A DNA stretch of 64,000 nt from Theionarchaea archaeon (GTDB taxonomy: Archaea > Methanobacteriota_B > Thermococci > Methanofastidiosales > SZ-28-30). Under the pieces are notes generated by a model. The model ran no database searches. It was not told the DNA's origin and saw only the letters and a list, made by a program, of their open reading frames with translations. How positions within the stretch are numbered: position 1 is the first letter of the stretch; each line of letters opens with the position of its first letter. Below are positions 1 through 8,480 of this stretch, in pieces. Both the position numbers and the translations under genes were made by a program. The stretch lies in contig JACVGT010000025.1 in NCBI GenBank assembly GCA_018992685.1, forward strand, positions 1 to 64,000, written 5' to 3'.

Positions 1-65
1 GCTTCTGTCACTGTGAGGTGTTCTTCCTCTGGCAGTTGGAGTAATTTCCATCGTTCTGTTACCAC
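1..65 (-). CDS. N-terminus of an IS21/IS481-type transposase (cut by window edge)
   Basis: Read on the minus strand from a GTG at 65, the frame stays open to base 1 and gives a short helix-turn-helix-like start ending in a LTVTEA motif, which is typical of the first HTH helix in IS21/IS481 integrases. Two near-identical terminal repeats lie just upstream (93-138), where such an element should end. Only about 21 residues are visible, so the family is inferred from the motif plus the repeats. The catalytic DDE domain would lie outside the window. A TTG a few codons upstream could also be the start. Confidence 0.42.
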   Translation of the reverse strand, partial: MVTERWKLLQLPEEEHLTVTE

Positions 66-92
66 GTCCAATGGGATCACCTTCTGCCAAAG

Positions 93-138
93 TGTTACCC
101 ATGTCTCTACTTACTTTTGTTACCCATGTCCCTACTTA
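93..138. repeat. Two 21-bp direct repeats at the end of the IS element
   Basis: Bases 93-113 and 118-138 are the same 21-base unit with one mismatch (T at 106, C at 131), repeated with a 25-base period. Both begin TGTTACCCATGT. Multiple short terminal repeats of this kind are known from IS21/IS481-like elements and mark transposase binding sites. The element's outer edge is probably near 140-150. Confidence 0.5.
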
Positions 139-225
139 TTACACACCGGGACGAACAACGCAGATACGAAAAAGAGGGCAGAGAATGTCATGAAATAGAC
201 GGTGATACACGAGCACGTTGTCGTT

Positions 226-275
226 GATTGAACAGAAGAAAAAAGAGGAACAAGAAAGAAAGAGAAAAGAAAATG
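226..275 (-). terminator. T-rich terminator behind the subtilase gene
   Basis: On the minus strand the stop codon at 279 is followed by a pyrimidine-rich tract with several runs of four to six T and no clear hairpin. This is the usual form of archaeal (T-tract) transcription termination. Confidence 0.4.
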
Positions 276-278
276 ATT

Positions 279-3200
279 CTATTTTCCCAACATTTCGTTG
301 AGCTCGTCAATGGCTTCCTTATAGAATTGCATGGCCTTGAGGACGTTCCAGTTCCCGGCGACACAGTTAGAACCCTCTCCACAGAATTGCTGAGCGATTT
401 CCAGGAATTTCTGTGCTTCTTTCATCAGGTCTTCTACGGCAGAGGTATCCAATCCCTGTCCCTGAGCTTCAGCCAGGAGAGATTCTGCTTCCTCTTTGAG
501 ATTCAGTGTTTGCTCGATGTTGTACTTGGCCAAGGGGCACAGTGAAGGTGAAGGGTTCCGAGGAGTGGCAAATTGGTCTTCGCAGGTGCCTGAATCATCG
601 TAGGTGATGATCAGTTGTGGCTTGTAACACACGCCGAGGCTGCCCAGGTCTTGTCGGAAACCAGTATCCCAACTCATGATGCTATCTCCTGTGGTTGCAC
701 CATCCAGCCTGAAGGTCAACGTGCTGTTGGCACAGCCGGACTTGTTGAAGAGCCTGAGTTGGAAGGGGTCACTGATGGTCAAAGTGTATGCTGTATCGGG
801 ACCATCTTCGACGAGTTCAGTAGTAGTCCAGGTGGGAGTCAATGTCACGAGTATGGGGGCATTCATAATGTTATCTACGGTACCAGCGAGATAGAGGTCT
901 CCACTGAAATCAATGAGGTTACAGCTCCAGGTATCGACCTGACCAGCATCCAGTTGATCTGCCTGCTTGAAGATCACCACTTGTACACTCTGGATGTACG
1001 ATTTTGGGGGAAGATTGCTCAACTTGAATTGGAAAACTCCGTTTCTTATCCCAGCATAGCTGGTGTTGTGCCCTGTCCACATGTCGTCATCATCCAGAAC
1101 CACACCATAATCAGTCTCAGCCACGTAGCCTACGTGGTACTGGGGCGGAGTGTATATCATGGGTGTAGTAAAGGAATGCGGTCCTGAGCATCCAGTGTTT
1201 CCTGCCTGATCTGTGGAACACACCTCATAGTAGTAGGTAGTTCCCATTTGCAGTCCGTCGAATTCCACATAATGGTTAAGCACCAAGTTCGGGTCTGAGA
1301 TTGTATTTCCATAGGCTGTGGTCGCACCCCAGTTGACGACAGTAGTGCCGTTTTCATCTGTGTCCCACGTGATCTCAACACTCGATCCATTACAGGTATT
1401 AGCCAAGACATTGCTGATTACAGGAGGCACTCCATCAATTTGGGCAGTATCTGTCCTCACTCCTGCAGGATTGGCATCATTGTAGGTTACAGTGAGAGTG
1501 TCAGGATCTGATACTTCAAGTTGACCGTTTCCTGGATTTGCCGCACCTGGGAGGCACCCGAGCGTGCCCTGGAAAATGCCAGTGGCGCCGCCAGTTTCAG
1601 TCACAGTGACAGATTCACTATCTCCCGTGGCAGCACTGGACACGGTGACAGTAGCTGTACCTGTTCCCGCCAGATCTGCATCGGCAAGTGTGATTCCCAG
1701 TGTATCGGTAGTTCCATAGTAGTCCTGATCGAACTGCACTGTCCCCTGTGATTGAACAATGTTTCCCGAGACTGATAGAGCATACGGCTGCACATTCCAG
1801 CCAGGAGTCACCTGATCTGTCTGGAAGGCCACCACATAAATGGTGTATAACCCTGGGTCTGGATTATTGATGCGAACCTTCTGTACGGTGTCAGGATAAA
1901 TGAAGGCAGTATTGGGCACTGACCAGCCTCCGGAGAAGTTGCCACTGCCGCTCAAATAGTACGTAATTCCATTGGGGTGATCTACCTCAACGTACATGTA
2001 GTTGACCATCTGGAAGGCGGAACCTGCTGTTCCCGGGGGATCGGTGTAGACCGCAGTAACGTCCAGATATCCTCCAGGTCCAACCACAGCGGTGTAGGCC
2101 TTGAAGAATGGCCGTACAATAGCAGCGCCATCCAATCCAGCAGTGTTGTCATCCACCAGCAGTGACTGGGTATCTCCTGAGAAGTACAGTGCATTATCCA
2201 GCAGCACACGGCCCCATCCCTGACCATCACCGGGGATAGTTCCCCCTATGTTGTATCCGGTCATGGGCTGAGCACTGTTGATGATGACAGCCTTCATCAT
2301 AGCTGCTGAAGGAGTAAACGCACCTCCACCCTGGAATCCTGTTGACGAACCCACGGGAGTGTAGTATCCACTTGCAAAGTAATCCCGCACCAATGCACAG
2401 CATCCTGCAATTCCTGGGGCTGACATACTTGTTCCTTGAAAGCCCACCAATCCATCGTTGGGGGCTATGCCGTCTGTAACATTGTTGTTATCTCCTGAGA
2501 AAATAACTTGCCCCGGGGCACACACGTCAGGCTTTATCCTTCCCCAGCCACCGGTGGGTCCCCAACTGGAGAATGAAGCCACATCCTCCGAGTTGCCGCC
2601 ATATCCATCGTTTGTGGTTTCAGACGCTCCAATGCTCAGGCAGTCCTTAGCAGTGGCGGGTGGAGTAATTGTTGTAGTACCCGGTCCATCATTCCCATTT
2701 GAGAACACAACCAGGAAATTCTTGTTGGCCCACATCATCTCGTCAACGTCCCTGGAATAGGCGTCATATGCTCCATACGCGCCTCCTCCCCAGGAATTTG
2801 AGTGAATGTAGGCGCCATCAGCCATAGCCTGGGGAAATAATCCAACAGTCCCTGGATATGGGACACCATTCAACGTCCCTGCAGGTGTCGGATCATTGAG
2901 GTCTGGAGGTCCATATACATAAGGAGAATCAGACCGTCCCAGATCCTGGAATACCAGCTTACCCTGGAAAGCATTTCCCTCATAGAAATCATATCCTGCA
3001 GTCGGTGTTACACCCCATGTAGGCAACGCGCTACCAGTCACCCACTCACCTGCAATGGTACCAGATGTGTGTGTACCATGGCCTGCGGCGTAATTGGTCC
3101 CAATGGGATTCTCAATATCCCAGTCGTACACGTTGTACATGGGATCTGCGGCTCCTGGGTAGTATCCATCTCCAGGATTGTAATAGTTGTAAGGAGTAGC

Positions 3201-4139
3201 CACGGTATAGACTCCGGTTTGATACCAGTTGTAGTAAGATAGAACCTTCCTCTGAGCTGCATTATACGTGTGGGAGGGTAGTCCCTGTACAGAATCCCAG
3301 AACATCAAGTGGTCTGCATCAATACCTGTATCAGATATTGCAACAACCTGTCCTGAACCGGTGACACCGTTACTAAACACCTTCCTATTCCCGAGTTGAT
3401 ACGTCTGCACAATCCAGGTGTCGTTGTCATTCACAGGTGCCATCAAGTATCGTCTCTCCACAAAGTACACACCGTTCAGACCGGCAAGCTGGGTAACATT
3501 CTCTTTGTCCAGAGTTACATACATCCTTTCAGCAGTATAATTGTGAACATAGCCACCCATTGCTCTGATCTGTGGTATGTAATTCGCAGCGTTTTCTCCT
3601 CTGAAAAACGTGATCACAAATTCATTCTCAGGCTGAGGAAGCTGATTGAACTTTGGAATTGCATCCCCGTCGAAGGCCATTCCTTCTGATGTCGTCGTTG
3701 CACTGACAGCTTCGTGGATCTCAGGACTGATCTTATACTCAGGTTTCCATGGGCCAATCCAGTCGATTTCCTTCATTGAATTCAATGATGCCAAATGAGA
3801 ACTACTCAATCGGCACAGATAGGTACTGTATCCAAGATTCTCCTTGATGTTCCCCTGCGTCACAGCCAGGACAAACCGTGAAGCCTCATCTTTTCCCAGT
3901 TTGTCTTTGAAATGAACAAGGTAGTATCCACCGTCCACGGGCAATTGTTGGTTCCCTCTCAGATTATCAGCAAATCTGACATCAATAGAGGCAGAACGGA
4001 GGAGCACACTGTTCTTATTGACCTGTAACCCGACAGGTCGGGGTCCGCTGGCTTTGGCTTCATAGGTTATTCCTGAACCTACCAGCAGCAGAACAAGAGC
4101 TACAGCCATAACGAGCTTTGTCGACTTCTGCATATCCAT
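279..4139 (-). CDS. Large secreted subtilisin-family (S8) serine protease
   Basis: A 1286-residue exported protease. Residues 1-30 form a signal peptide (basic start, hydrophobic core, AKA cleavage site). The S8 domain carries the full triad: Asp270 in SDTGID, His354 in GHGTHTSG and Ser571 in GTSMSAPG. A prodomain-like segment precedes it (about 60-240). After the protease come a jelly-roll/P-domain-like region, a fibronectin-III-like domain (about 905-990), a DNRLRE-type beta domain (about 1000-1150) and a charged helical tail (about 1215-1286). This is roughly three times the length of a plain subtilisin and fits a surface or extracellular peptidase. The start is fixed by a GGAGAAAGGAGG ribosome site and a TATA box upstream. 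It is monocistronic as far as can be seen. Confidence 0.93.
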   Translation of the reverse strand: MDMQKSTKLVMAVALVLLLVGSGITYEAKASGPRPVGLQVNKNSVLLRSASIDVRFADNLRGNQQLPVDGGYYLVHFKDKLGKDEASRFVLAVTQGNIKENLGYSTYLCRLSSSHLASLNSMKEIDWIGPWKPEYKISPEIHEAVSATTTSEGMAFDGDAIPKFNQLPQPENEFVITFFRGENAANYIPQIRAMGGYVHNYTAERMYVTLDKENVTQLAGLNGVYFVERRYLMAPVNDNDTWIVQTYQLGNRKVFSNGVTGSGQVVAISDTGIDADHLMFWDSVQGLPSHTYNAAQRKVLSYYNWYQTGVYTVATPYNYYNPGDGYYPGAADPMYNVYDWDIENPIGTNYAAGHGTHTSGTIAGEWVTGSALPTWGVTPTAGYDFYEGNAFQGKLVFQDLGRSDSPYVYGPPDLNDPTPAGTLNGVPYPGTVGLFPQAMADGAYIHSNSWGGGAYGAYDAYSRDVDEMMWANKNFLVVFSNGNDGPGTTTITPPATAKDCLSIGASETTNDGYGGNSEDVASFSSWGPTGGWGRIKPDVCAPGQVIFSGDNNNVTDGIAPNDGLVGFQGTSMSAPGIAGCCALVRDYFASGYYTPVGSSTGFQGGGAFTPSAAMMKAVIINSAQPMTGYNIGGTIPGDGQGWGRVLLDNALYFSGDTQSLLVDDNTAGLDGAAIVRPFFKAYTAVVGPGGYLDVTAVYTDPPGTAGSAFQMVNYMYVEVDHPNGITYYLSGSGNFSGGWSVPNTAFIYPDTVQKVRINNPDPGLYTIYVVAFQTDQVTPGWNVQPYALSVSGNIVQSQGTVQFDQDYYGTTDTLGITLADADLAGTGTATVTVSSAATGDSESVTVTETGGATGIFQGTLGCLPGAANPGNGQLEVSDPDTLTVTYNDANPAGVRTDTAQIDGVPPVISNVLANTCNGSSVEITWDTDENGTTVVNWGATTAYGNTISDPNLVLNHYVEFDGLQMGTTYYYEVCSTDQAGNTGCSGPHSFTTPMIYTPPQYHVGYVAETDYGVVLDDDDMWTGHNTSYAGIRNGVFQFKLSNLPPKSYIQSVQVVIFKQADQLDAGQVDTWSCNLIDFSGDLYLAGTVDNIMNAPILVTLTPTWTTTELVEDGPDTAYTLTISDPFQLRLFNKSGCANSTLTFRLDGATTGDSIMSWDTGFRQDLGSLGVCYKPQLIITYDDSGTCEDQFATPRNPSPSLCPLAKYNIEQTLNLKEEAESLLAEAQGQGLDTSAVEDLMKEAQKFLEIAQQFCGEGSNCVAGNWNVLKAMQFYKEAIDELNEMLGK

Positions 4140-4140
4140 T

Positions 4141-4198
4141 TCCTCCTTTCTCCTTTGAGAATTATATGTTGTATTTTGTAAACCTGCTTTTTAAATGT
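4141..4198 (-). promoter_or_regulatory. TATA box and ribosome site of the subtilase gene
   Basis: On the minus strand a CATTTAAAAAG box (4187-4197) lies about 50 bases before the ATG, and a double Shine-Dalgarno GGAGAAAGGAGGA (4141-4153) touches the start region. The gene therefore has a short leader, unlike the leaderless genes elsewhere in the window. Confidence 0.55.
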
Positions 4199-4298
4199 TT
4201 GGGTTTAGGCAGGATTTCAGAGGAATTTCCAAGAGAAATGACAGAATACATGCGTCGATTCTCCAGATTCTGACAATTGCGAGAATCCAGAACAGGTT

Positions 4299-5189
4299 TC
4301 AAATCAATCCGTCCAAGACGTGATGGAATTCTTCTTTCTGCCTCTCAAGATAGTGGATTCCTGAAAAATACTCCTTTTCGAGTCCCTGTCGAATCATAGA
4401 TTGCTGGAGAGCATTTTGGTAGTAGTCCTTTTTGTCTCTCAGCGTTGTGGCTTTGTGGATTTCCATCAAGGGGTAGGGATACCCCAGGCAGAAAAGGTAG
4501 CGAGAAAAGTAAGCCAATCTCTCGAACAGGGGAACTCCTCTCACGTCAATTCTGAAGGATGGTCCTCTCTCATGCAGTCTGGCAATGTATGTGTCTCCCA
4601 GAGGGTTCAGGGACCGACACATGTTCTTAGAGATTCTGTAGTACCAGGTGCCTGGAGACTCCAGAACTTCAGTGTCAGGAATGCCTCTCTGAAGCGTGTC
4701 CAGCCGTGTTTTCTTTGATATGCCCATGACAGTTGTGATCCCTTTCAAAGCATCTATCACCTGCTTGAACGAGGTGTGAGGGACATCCTGTAGTGCTCCA
4801 TCAAACAGAACACAATCACAAAAAGGGGCAACCTCTTTGAGGTGTTGAAGCTCGTAGTCAAACCGATGCGTGTCAATATCTTCCCCCGCGAGAAGGACTG
4901 CCTTGCTCCGGACCTTATGACGTACAATAAGGTGATGTTCGTCATACATGATATACCCTGCAGTCACCACTCCAATACTCTGAACAGTGTTGCTCCACAG
5001 AATTGCAGCTCCCCCATCCACTGCAGCTACGGTTCCCGGTTCTTCACTGGAGATGGGGGTGACGAAGTACGTCTGCCTGTGTGAGTACTGACCCTTGAGT
5101 TGGCGTACAACTTCTTCAAACATGTGTCCTAGTGGGGAGTCACATAGAAAAAGGTACGTATCTGGAAATGAGTTACCAGGACACGGCAA
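4299..5189 (-). CDS. nurA: NurA-domain nuclease
   Basis: A 296-residue protein with the NurA fold signature: an early acidic VAAVDGG motif, a second LFDGAL acidic motif, and the C-terminal GYPYPLMEIHKA segment. NurA is a 5'-3' exonuclease and endonuclease that works with the HerA helicase and Mre11-Rad50 in DNA end resection. No herA, rad50 or mre11 lies beside it here, so pairing must be with a distant gene. It sits 14 bases upstream of the DUF599 gene on the same strand direction and may share a transcript. Family assignment rests on these motifs; exact activity is inferred. Confidence 0.75.
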   Translation of the reverse strand: MPCPGNSFPDTYLFLCDSPLGHMFEEVVRQLKGQYSHRQTYFVTPISSEEPGTVAAVDGGAAILWSNTVQSIGVVTAGYIMYDEHHLIVRHKVRSKAVLLAGEDIDTHRFDYELQHLKEVAPFCDCVLFDGALQDVPHTSFKQVIDALKGITTVMGISKKTRLDTLQRGIPDTEVLESPGTWYYRISKNMCRSLNPLGDTYIARLHERGPSFRIDVRGVPLFERLAYFSRYLFCLGYPYPLMEIHKATTLRDKKDYYQNALQQSMIRQGLEKEYFSGIHYLERQKEEFHHVLDGLI

Positions 5190-5203
5190 AACCCTGGCTG
5201 CAA

Positions 5204-5830
5204 TCAGAAATCCAGGAATCTAGCAATTCCCGCCGTTATAGCTATGGTGACTGCCACAAACACTGCGGGACTAAAGAACCAGAAAAATAGTGGGATACTG
5301 TAATACAGACACCGCATTCCCAGCGTGTGGTGGAGAAAGGCTTGATTTGTCTTCTTTGCCAGATACTCCACAGCCGGAATTCCTTCCAGTTCCTCAATCT
5401 TTGAAGGGGATGATTCTATCAGGATAGTAATTTCATTGGCTGTTCTTAAAGTGAACAGGAAATTGAAGAAGGCCAGAGCGATGATCCCGATTAGGGCATA
5501 CAGTTTGTAGTCATAGTAGTCCTGCGGGACAGGGAATGATCCCCGAGCATAGCTCACGGCAACACCAATAAAGATGAGAGTAGATGAAGCCAGGAATGTG
5601 GTAATAGTGGTCATATTCCTGATCTGCTGCACTGCTACCATCCCTCTCCCCCCTCGAAGCACGTTTTCAATCCAATACTCGCGGTATATATTCTGCCGGC
5701 CCTTCTGGGTCTTCTTAGGATAGTTCTTTGTGTACCAGAAATAGGCAAGGTTGTAGCCACTGAACATAGCAACAAACGCTAGGCCGGATACCGATTCCAC
5801 GTTCATGAACGTGATATCGATTTGATGCAT
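5204..5830 (-). CDS. DUF599-family membrane protein
   Basis: About 208 residues with four hydrophobic segments. The sequence around YWIENVLRG...IRNMTTITTFLAS matches the DUF599 pattern (WV-x-RG...LRN-x-MM-x-ATFLAS). The function of the family is unknown. The frame is open further upstream to 5950, but that stretch is unlike the family. I prefer the ATG at 5830; the ATG at 5806 is also possible because a TATA-like CTATTTATG lies about 25 bases before it. The upstream region is shared with the divergent decarboxylase gene. Confidence 0.7.
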   Translation of the reverse strand: MHQIDITFMNVESVSGLAFVAMFSGYNLAYFWYTKNYPKKTQKGRQNIYREYWIENVLRGGRGMVAVQQIRNMTTITTFLASSTLIFIGVAVSYARGSFPVPQDYYDYKLYALIGIIALAFFNFLFTLRTANEITILIESSPSKIEELEGIPAVEYLAKKTNQAFLHHTLGMRCLYYSIPLFFWFFSPAVFVAVTIAITAGIARFLDF

Positions 5831-5875
5831 AAATAGATTGTGAGGACAAGATAAGGATGAGCCCCGTGGCAGAGA

Positions 5876-5887
5876 GCTTTTATAATT
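5876..5887 (+). promoter_or_regulatory. TATA box of the mevalonate decarboxylase gene
   Basis: GCTTTTATAATT ends about 15 bases and begins 26 bases before the ATG at 5902, the spacing expected for a leaderless archaeal transcript. It supports choosing 5902 over the earlier in-frame ATG at 5857. Confidence 0.55.
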
Positions 5888-5901
5888 ATCGAGATGACAG
5901 T

Positions 5902-6837
5902 ATGAGTATGAAGGCCACAGCACGTGCGCATACTGTGCAGAACTTGACAAACCCGTTTCCGTTCTCCACGTTTGGGGCTCAGGTTCCTTTCTTGAGCAGT
6001 ATTTCAGTGTGTACAGCCCCTTTGGAGACGGTAGCCACCGTTGAATTTTGGGAAGAAAGAGAAAAAAGAGAAATCGCCTTTGAAGAGAGGACTGTGGACC
6101 AGCGAGTGGGGCGCGGAGTTGATGCAGTGATTTCTGAGGTCAGGAGATTATCTGGGATCGATTGTGAGTATGCCGTCTTGGGAAAAAGCAATCTCTCGAC
6201 GAGTGCGGTCCTTGATGAGCCTTCTTTCATTGCAGCTGTGACGGTGGCTTCGTCTGAAGCATGTGGCCTGGATTTGTGCCACAAAGAATTGTCACGGATT
6301 GCATCAAAGGGTTCTGAGTCTGCACCAGGGGCAGTTACAGGATGGGTTTCCAAATGGGAAGCAGGCCTGCAGGAGGAATTCTCTCATTCCGTTGTACTTG
6401 AGGAGGAGCTGGACATGGGCATGATTCGAGTGTTTGTGAACCCATTTGTGGATGATCTGGAGATAGTGAAATCTCCTCTTGTTGAAGCGCGGCTGAAAAT
6501 GGCTCATACCAGTGTGATTGAGATGGAGAGAGCAATCAGGAATCACGACATAGAGAAAATCGGGGAATTGGCGGAAAAAACCTCACTGCTACTCCATGCC
6601 ATAGCGGCAACAGCGAGGAACGAGGTCATGTGGTCACCTGGAGTCCTGAGCGTTGTCCATGAAGTGAGGGCATTGCGCGAGGAGGGGGTGAAAGCGTATT
6701 TCAATGTCGACTGGACTGGAGTCTACGTAAACTCATACCCCGAGGACATAACAAGGATTGCACAGAGGATCAGGGAGGCGGGCGTAGAATTATGTCCTCT
6801 GCATATTGGAGGAAATGCACAGTCATCCACGGATTGA
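5902..6837 (+). CDS. mvaD: Archaeal (phospho)mevalonate decarboxylase-like GHMP protein
   Basis: A 311-residue protein of the mevalonate diphosphate decarboxylase branch of the GHMP superfamily. It begins with KATARAHTVQNL, the archaeal variant of the ATAPANIALIKYWGK opening; the SSEACGLDL stretch (from the ASSEAC at about 6245) replaces the usual SSASGLAA loop, and AVTGWVSKW follows. Asp270 in NVDWTG aligns with the catalytic Asp of true decarboxylases, so decarboxylation seems more likely than the mevalonate-3-kinase role known in Thermoplasma. It would act in isoprenoid (archaeal lipid) synthesis. Substrate (mono- or diphosphate) cannot be told by eye. The start is set by the TATA box. Confidence 0.75.
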   Translation: MSMKATARAHTVQNLTNPFPFSTFGAQVPFLSSISVCTAPLETVATVEFWEEREKREIAFEERTVDQRVGRGVDAVISEVRRLSGIDCEYAVLGKSNLSTSAVLDEPSFIAAVTVASSEACGLDLCHKELSRIASKGSESAPGAVTGWVSKWEAGLQEEFSHSVVLEEELDMGMIRVFVNPFVDDLEIVKSPLVEARLKMAHTSVIEMERAIRNHDIEKIGELAEKTSLLLHAIAATARNEVMWSPGVLSVVHEVRALREEGVKAYFNVDWTGVYVNSYPEDITRIAQRIREAGVELCPLHIGGNAQSSTD

Positions 6838-6889
6838 ATATTCTTTGAGTGTAACCTACTACTTAAAAAGGTAATAGCAAAGTACCATC

Positions 6890-7708
6890 ATGCTGGTGGA
6901 TTTACACACTCATACGACTTGCTCAGACGGGACTCTAAGCCCGGAAGCTCTCGTCCAGTATGCCAAAGAAAAGTCCCTGGAAGCTATTGCTGTCACTGAT
7001 CATGATACTACGGCTGGCAATGAAAGAGCAATCCAGGAAGGATTATCAGTGGGTGTAGAAGTCGTTCCAGGAGTGGAACTCTCTGCTGAATGTGACAGAG
7101 GAAGTCTGCACATCCTGGGGTTTTTTGTTGATTCTGAAAGCCCATCCATCACTGAAGCAACAGCTTTCCTCCAGGAAAAGAGGAGGGAAAGAAATATCTC
7201 AATCATTGAGATTCTCGAGGATATGGGGGTCTTCATCGAGAAAGATCCTTTCTTGCACAATGCGTATCTGGGAAGGCCCCACATTGCTAGAGCCCTCGTA
7301 GACGCTGGACACTGCGAGACCATTGATGAAAGTTTCGAGAAATTCTTGAAAAGAGGAGCCTCTGCCTACGTGGAGAGGAAAAAACTGTCCGAACAGAAGA
7401 CAATAACGTCTATTGCTGAAGCCGGGGGCATTCCAGTTCTTGCTCATCCTGTAACAGTTTCTGACCCCGAAGAGACTGTAGAACGGTTATGTGAACGAGG
7501 GCTTAAGGGAATCGAGATATATTACCCTACGCACACCGACAAAGATGTCGCTCGCTTCACATCGTTAGCAGAGCGTTATGGACTGTTCGTGACTGGAGGG
7601 TCTGACTTTCATGGGCTTCACAAACCCCATATCGGCCTGGGCTGTGTAAACGTCCCATATCGTGTGCTACAAGAAATGAAAGAACACTGGGCAACCTTCA
7701 CCTCATAA
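6890..7708 (+). CDS. PHP-domain phosphoesterase (TrpH/RNase AM family)
   Basis: A 272-residue PHP phosphoesterase. Metal-ligand motifs appear in order: DLHTHTTCSDG at the N-terminus, TDHDT, the H of LHILGF, RPHIARAL, VLAHP and GGSDFHG near the C-terminus. This is the layout of TrpH/YciV, which removes phosphates from 3',5'-nucleotides and trims 5' RNA ends. It starts 52 bases after the decarboxylase gene with its own TATA-like ACTTAAAAAG about 28 bases before the ATG, so it is probably transcribed on its own. Confidence 0.88.
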   Translation: MLVDLHTHTTCSDGTLSPEALVQYAKEKSLEAIAVTDHDTTAGNERAIQEGLSVGVEVVPGVELSAECDRGSLHILGFFVDSESPSITEATAFLQEKRRERNISIIEILEDMGVFIEKDPFLHNAYLGRPHIARALVDAGHCETIDESFEKFLKRGASAYVERKKLSEQKTITSIAEAGGIPVLAHPVTVSDPEETVERLCERGLKGIEIYYPTHTDKDVARFTSLAERYGLFVTGGSDFHGLHKPHIGLGCVNVPYRVLQEMKEHWATFTS

Positions 7709-7763
7709 TCTTCCCCGGGGACAATCTGTGCTCCTGACGTATTGAGGTAACACGTCAAAGGAA

Positions 7764-8396
7764 TCATACATGAATCTTCTTCCAGCCAGCAGGCATTCTA
7801 CTCCCGGACTCCAGAACGTCCAGAGCTTTGGTGGCCTTTGACCTCACTGCAACGCTCTCATTATTCTTGAGGTTTCGTATGTTCTCGATTATTTCCTCCC
7901 GTCTTCTCTCACATCTCGATCCGAGGACGCTGAGGGTGACTATTGACCAGCTCCTGACAAAGACGCTCCTGTCCTGCAGGAGATGAAGCAATATGGACAC
8001 TACTTCATCAGTTTCTTCATGAGACAATTCAATATTCGCAAATATCATTGCCAGATGCCATCTCACCATGGGGACATTGTCATGTACCACAAGATGCATG
8101 AAAGTTCTAGTTAGTCCTTTCAACAATTCAGGGGCTATTCGAGAAATCTTCTCCAGAACATGAGTTGTTCTTCCACGCATTACATCATCAGGGTCATCCA
8201 GCCCTTGGGCAACCGTGGGCAGGAGATGCCGGGATTCCAGCACTTTTCTTGCCACTTCATCTGCTTTCCCATCTGAGCGCAGATCACCGCCGCGTAACTT
8301 CTCCAAGAGTTCATTCATTTGTTTGCCCCTGTTCTGGGTCAGCCTGTCAGCCACATCTCTGATTTCGACTAACAGCACACCACGACTGTGAGTCAT
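7764..8396 (-). CDS. HEAT-repeat protein
   Basis: About 210 residues, entirely helical, with four to five HEAT-like helix pairs (for example around ARKVLESRHLL, MRGRTTHVLEKI, VRWHLAMIFANI, VRSWSIVTLSVL and VRSKATKALDVL). Such scaffolds bind proteins; there is no enzymatic motif. It lies 84 bases downstream of aglB on the same strand and may be cotranscribed. An internal ATG at 8318 (MNELLEKL) is an alternative start. Confidence 0.7.
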   Translation of the reverse strand: MTHSRGVLLVEIRDVADRLTQNRGKQMNELLEKLRGGDLRSDGKADEVARKVLESRHLLPTVAQGLDDPDDVMRGRTTHVLEKISRIAPELLKGLTRTFMHLVVHDNVPMVRWHLAMIFANIELSHEETDEVVSILLHLLQDRSVFVRSWSIVTLSVLGSRCERRREEIIENIRNLKNNESVAVRSKATKALDVLESGSRMPAGWKKIHV

Positions 8397-8480
8397 TGAG
8401 TGAGTCTCAACTCTCTAATTCTCTTCTGTGACAAGAGACCTTGGAGGGTTTCAGCAGTTACGACTTTCGTGTCGCTGTAC

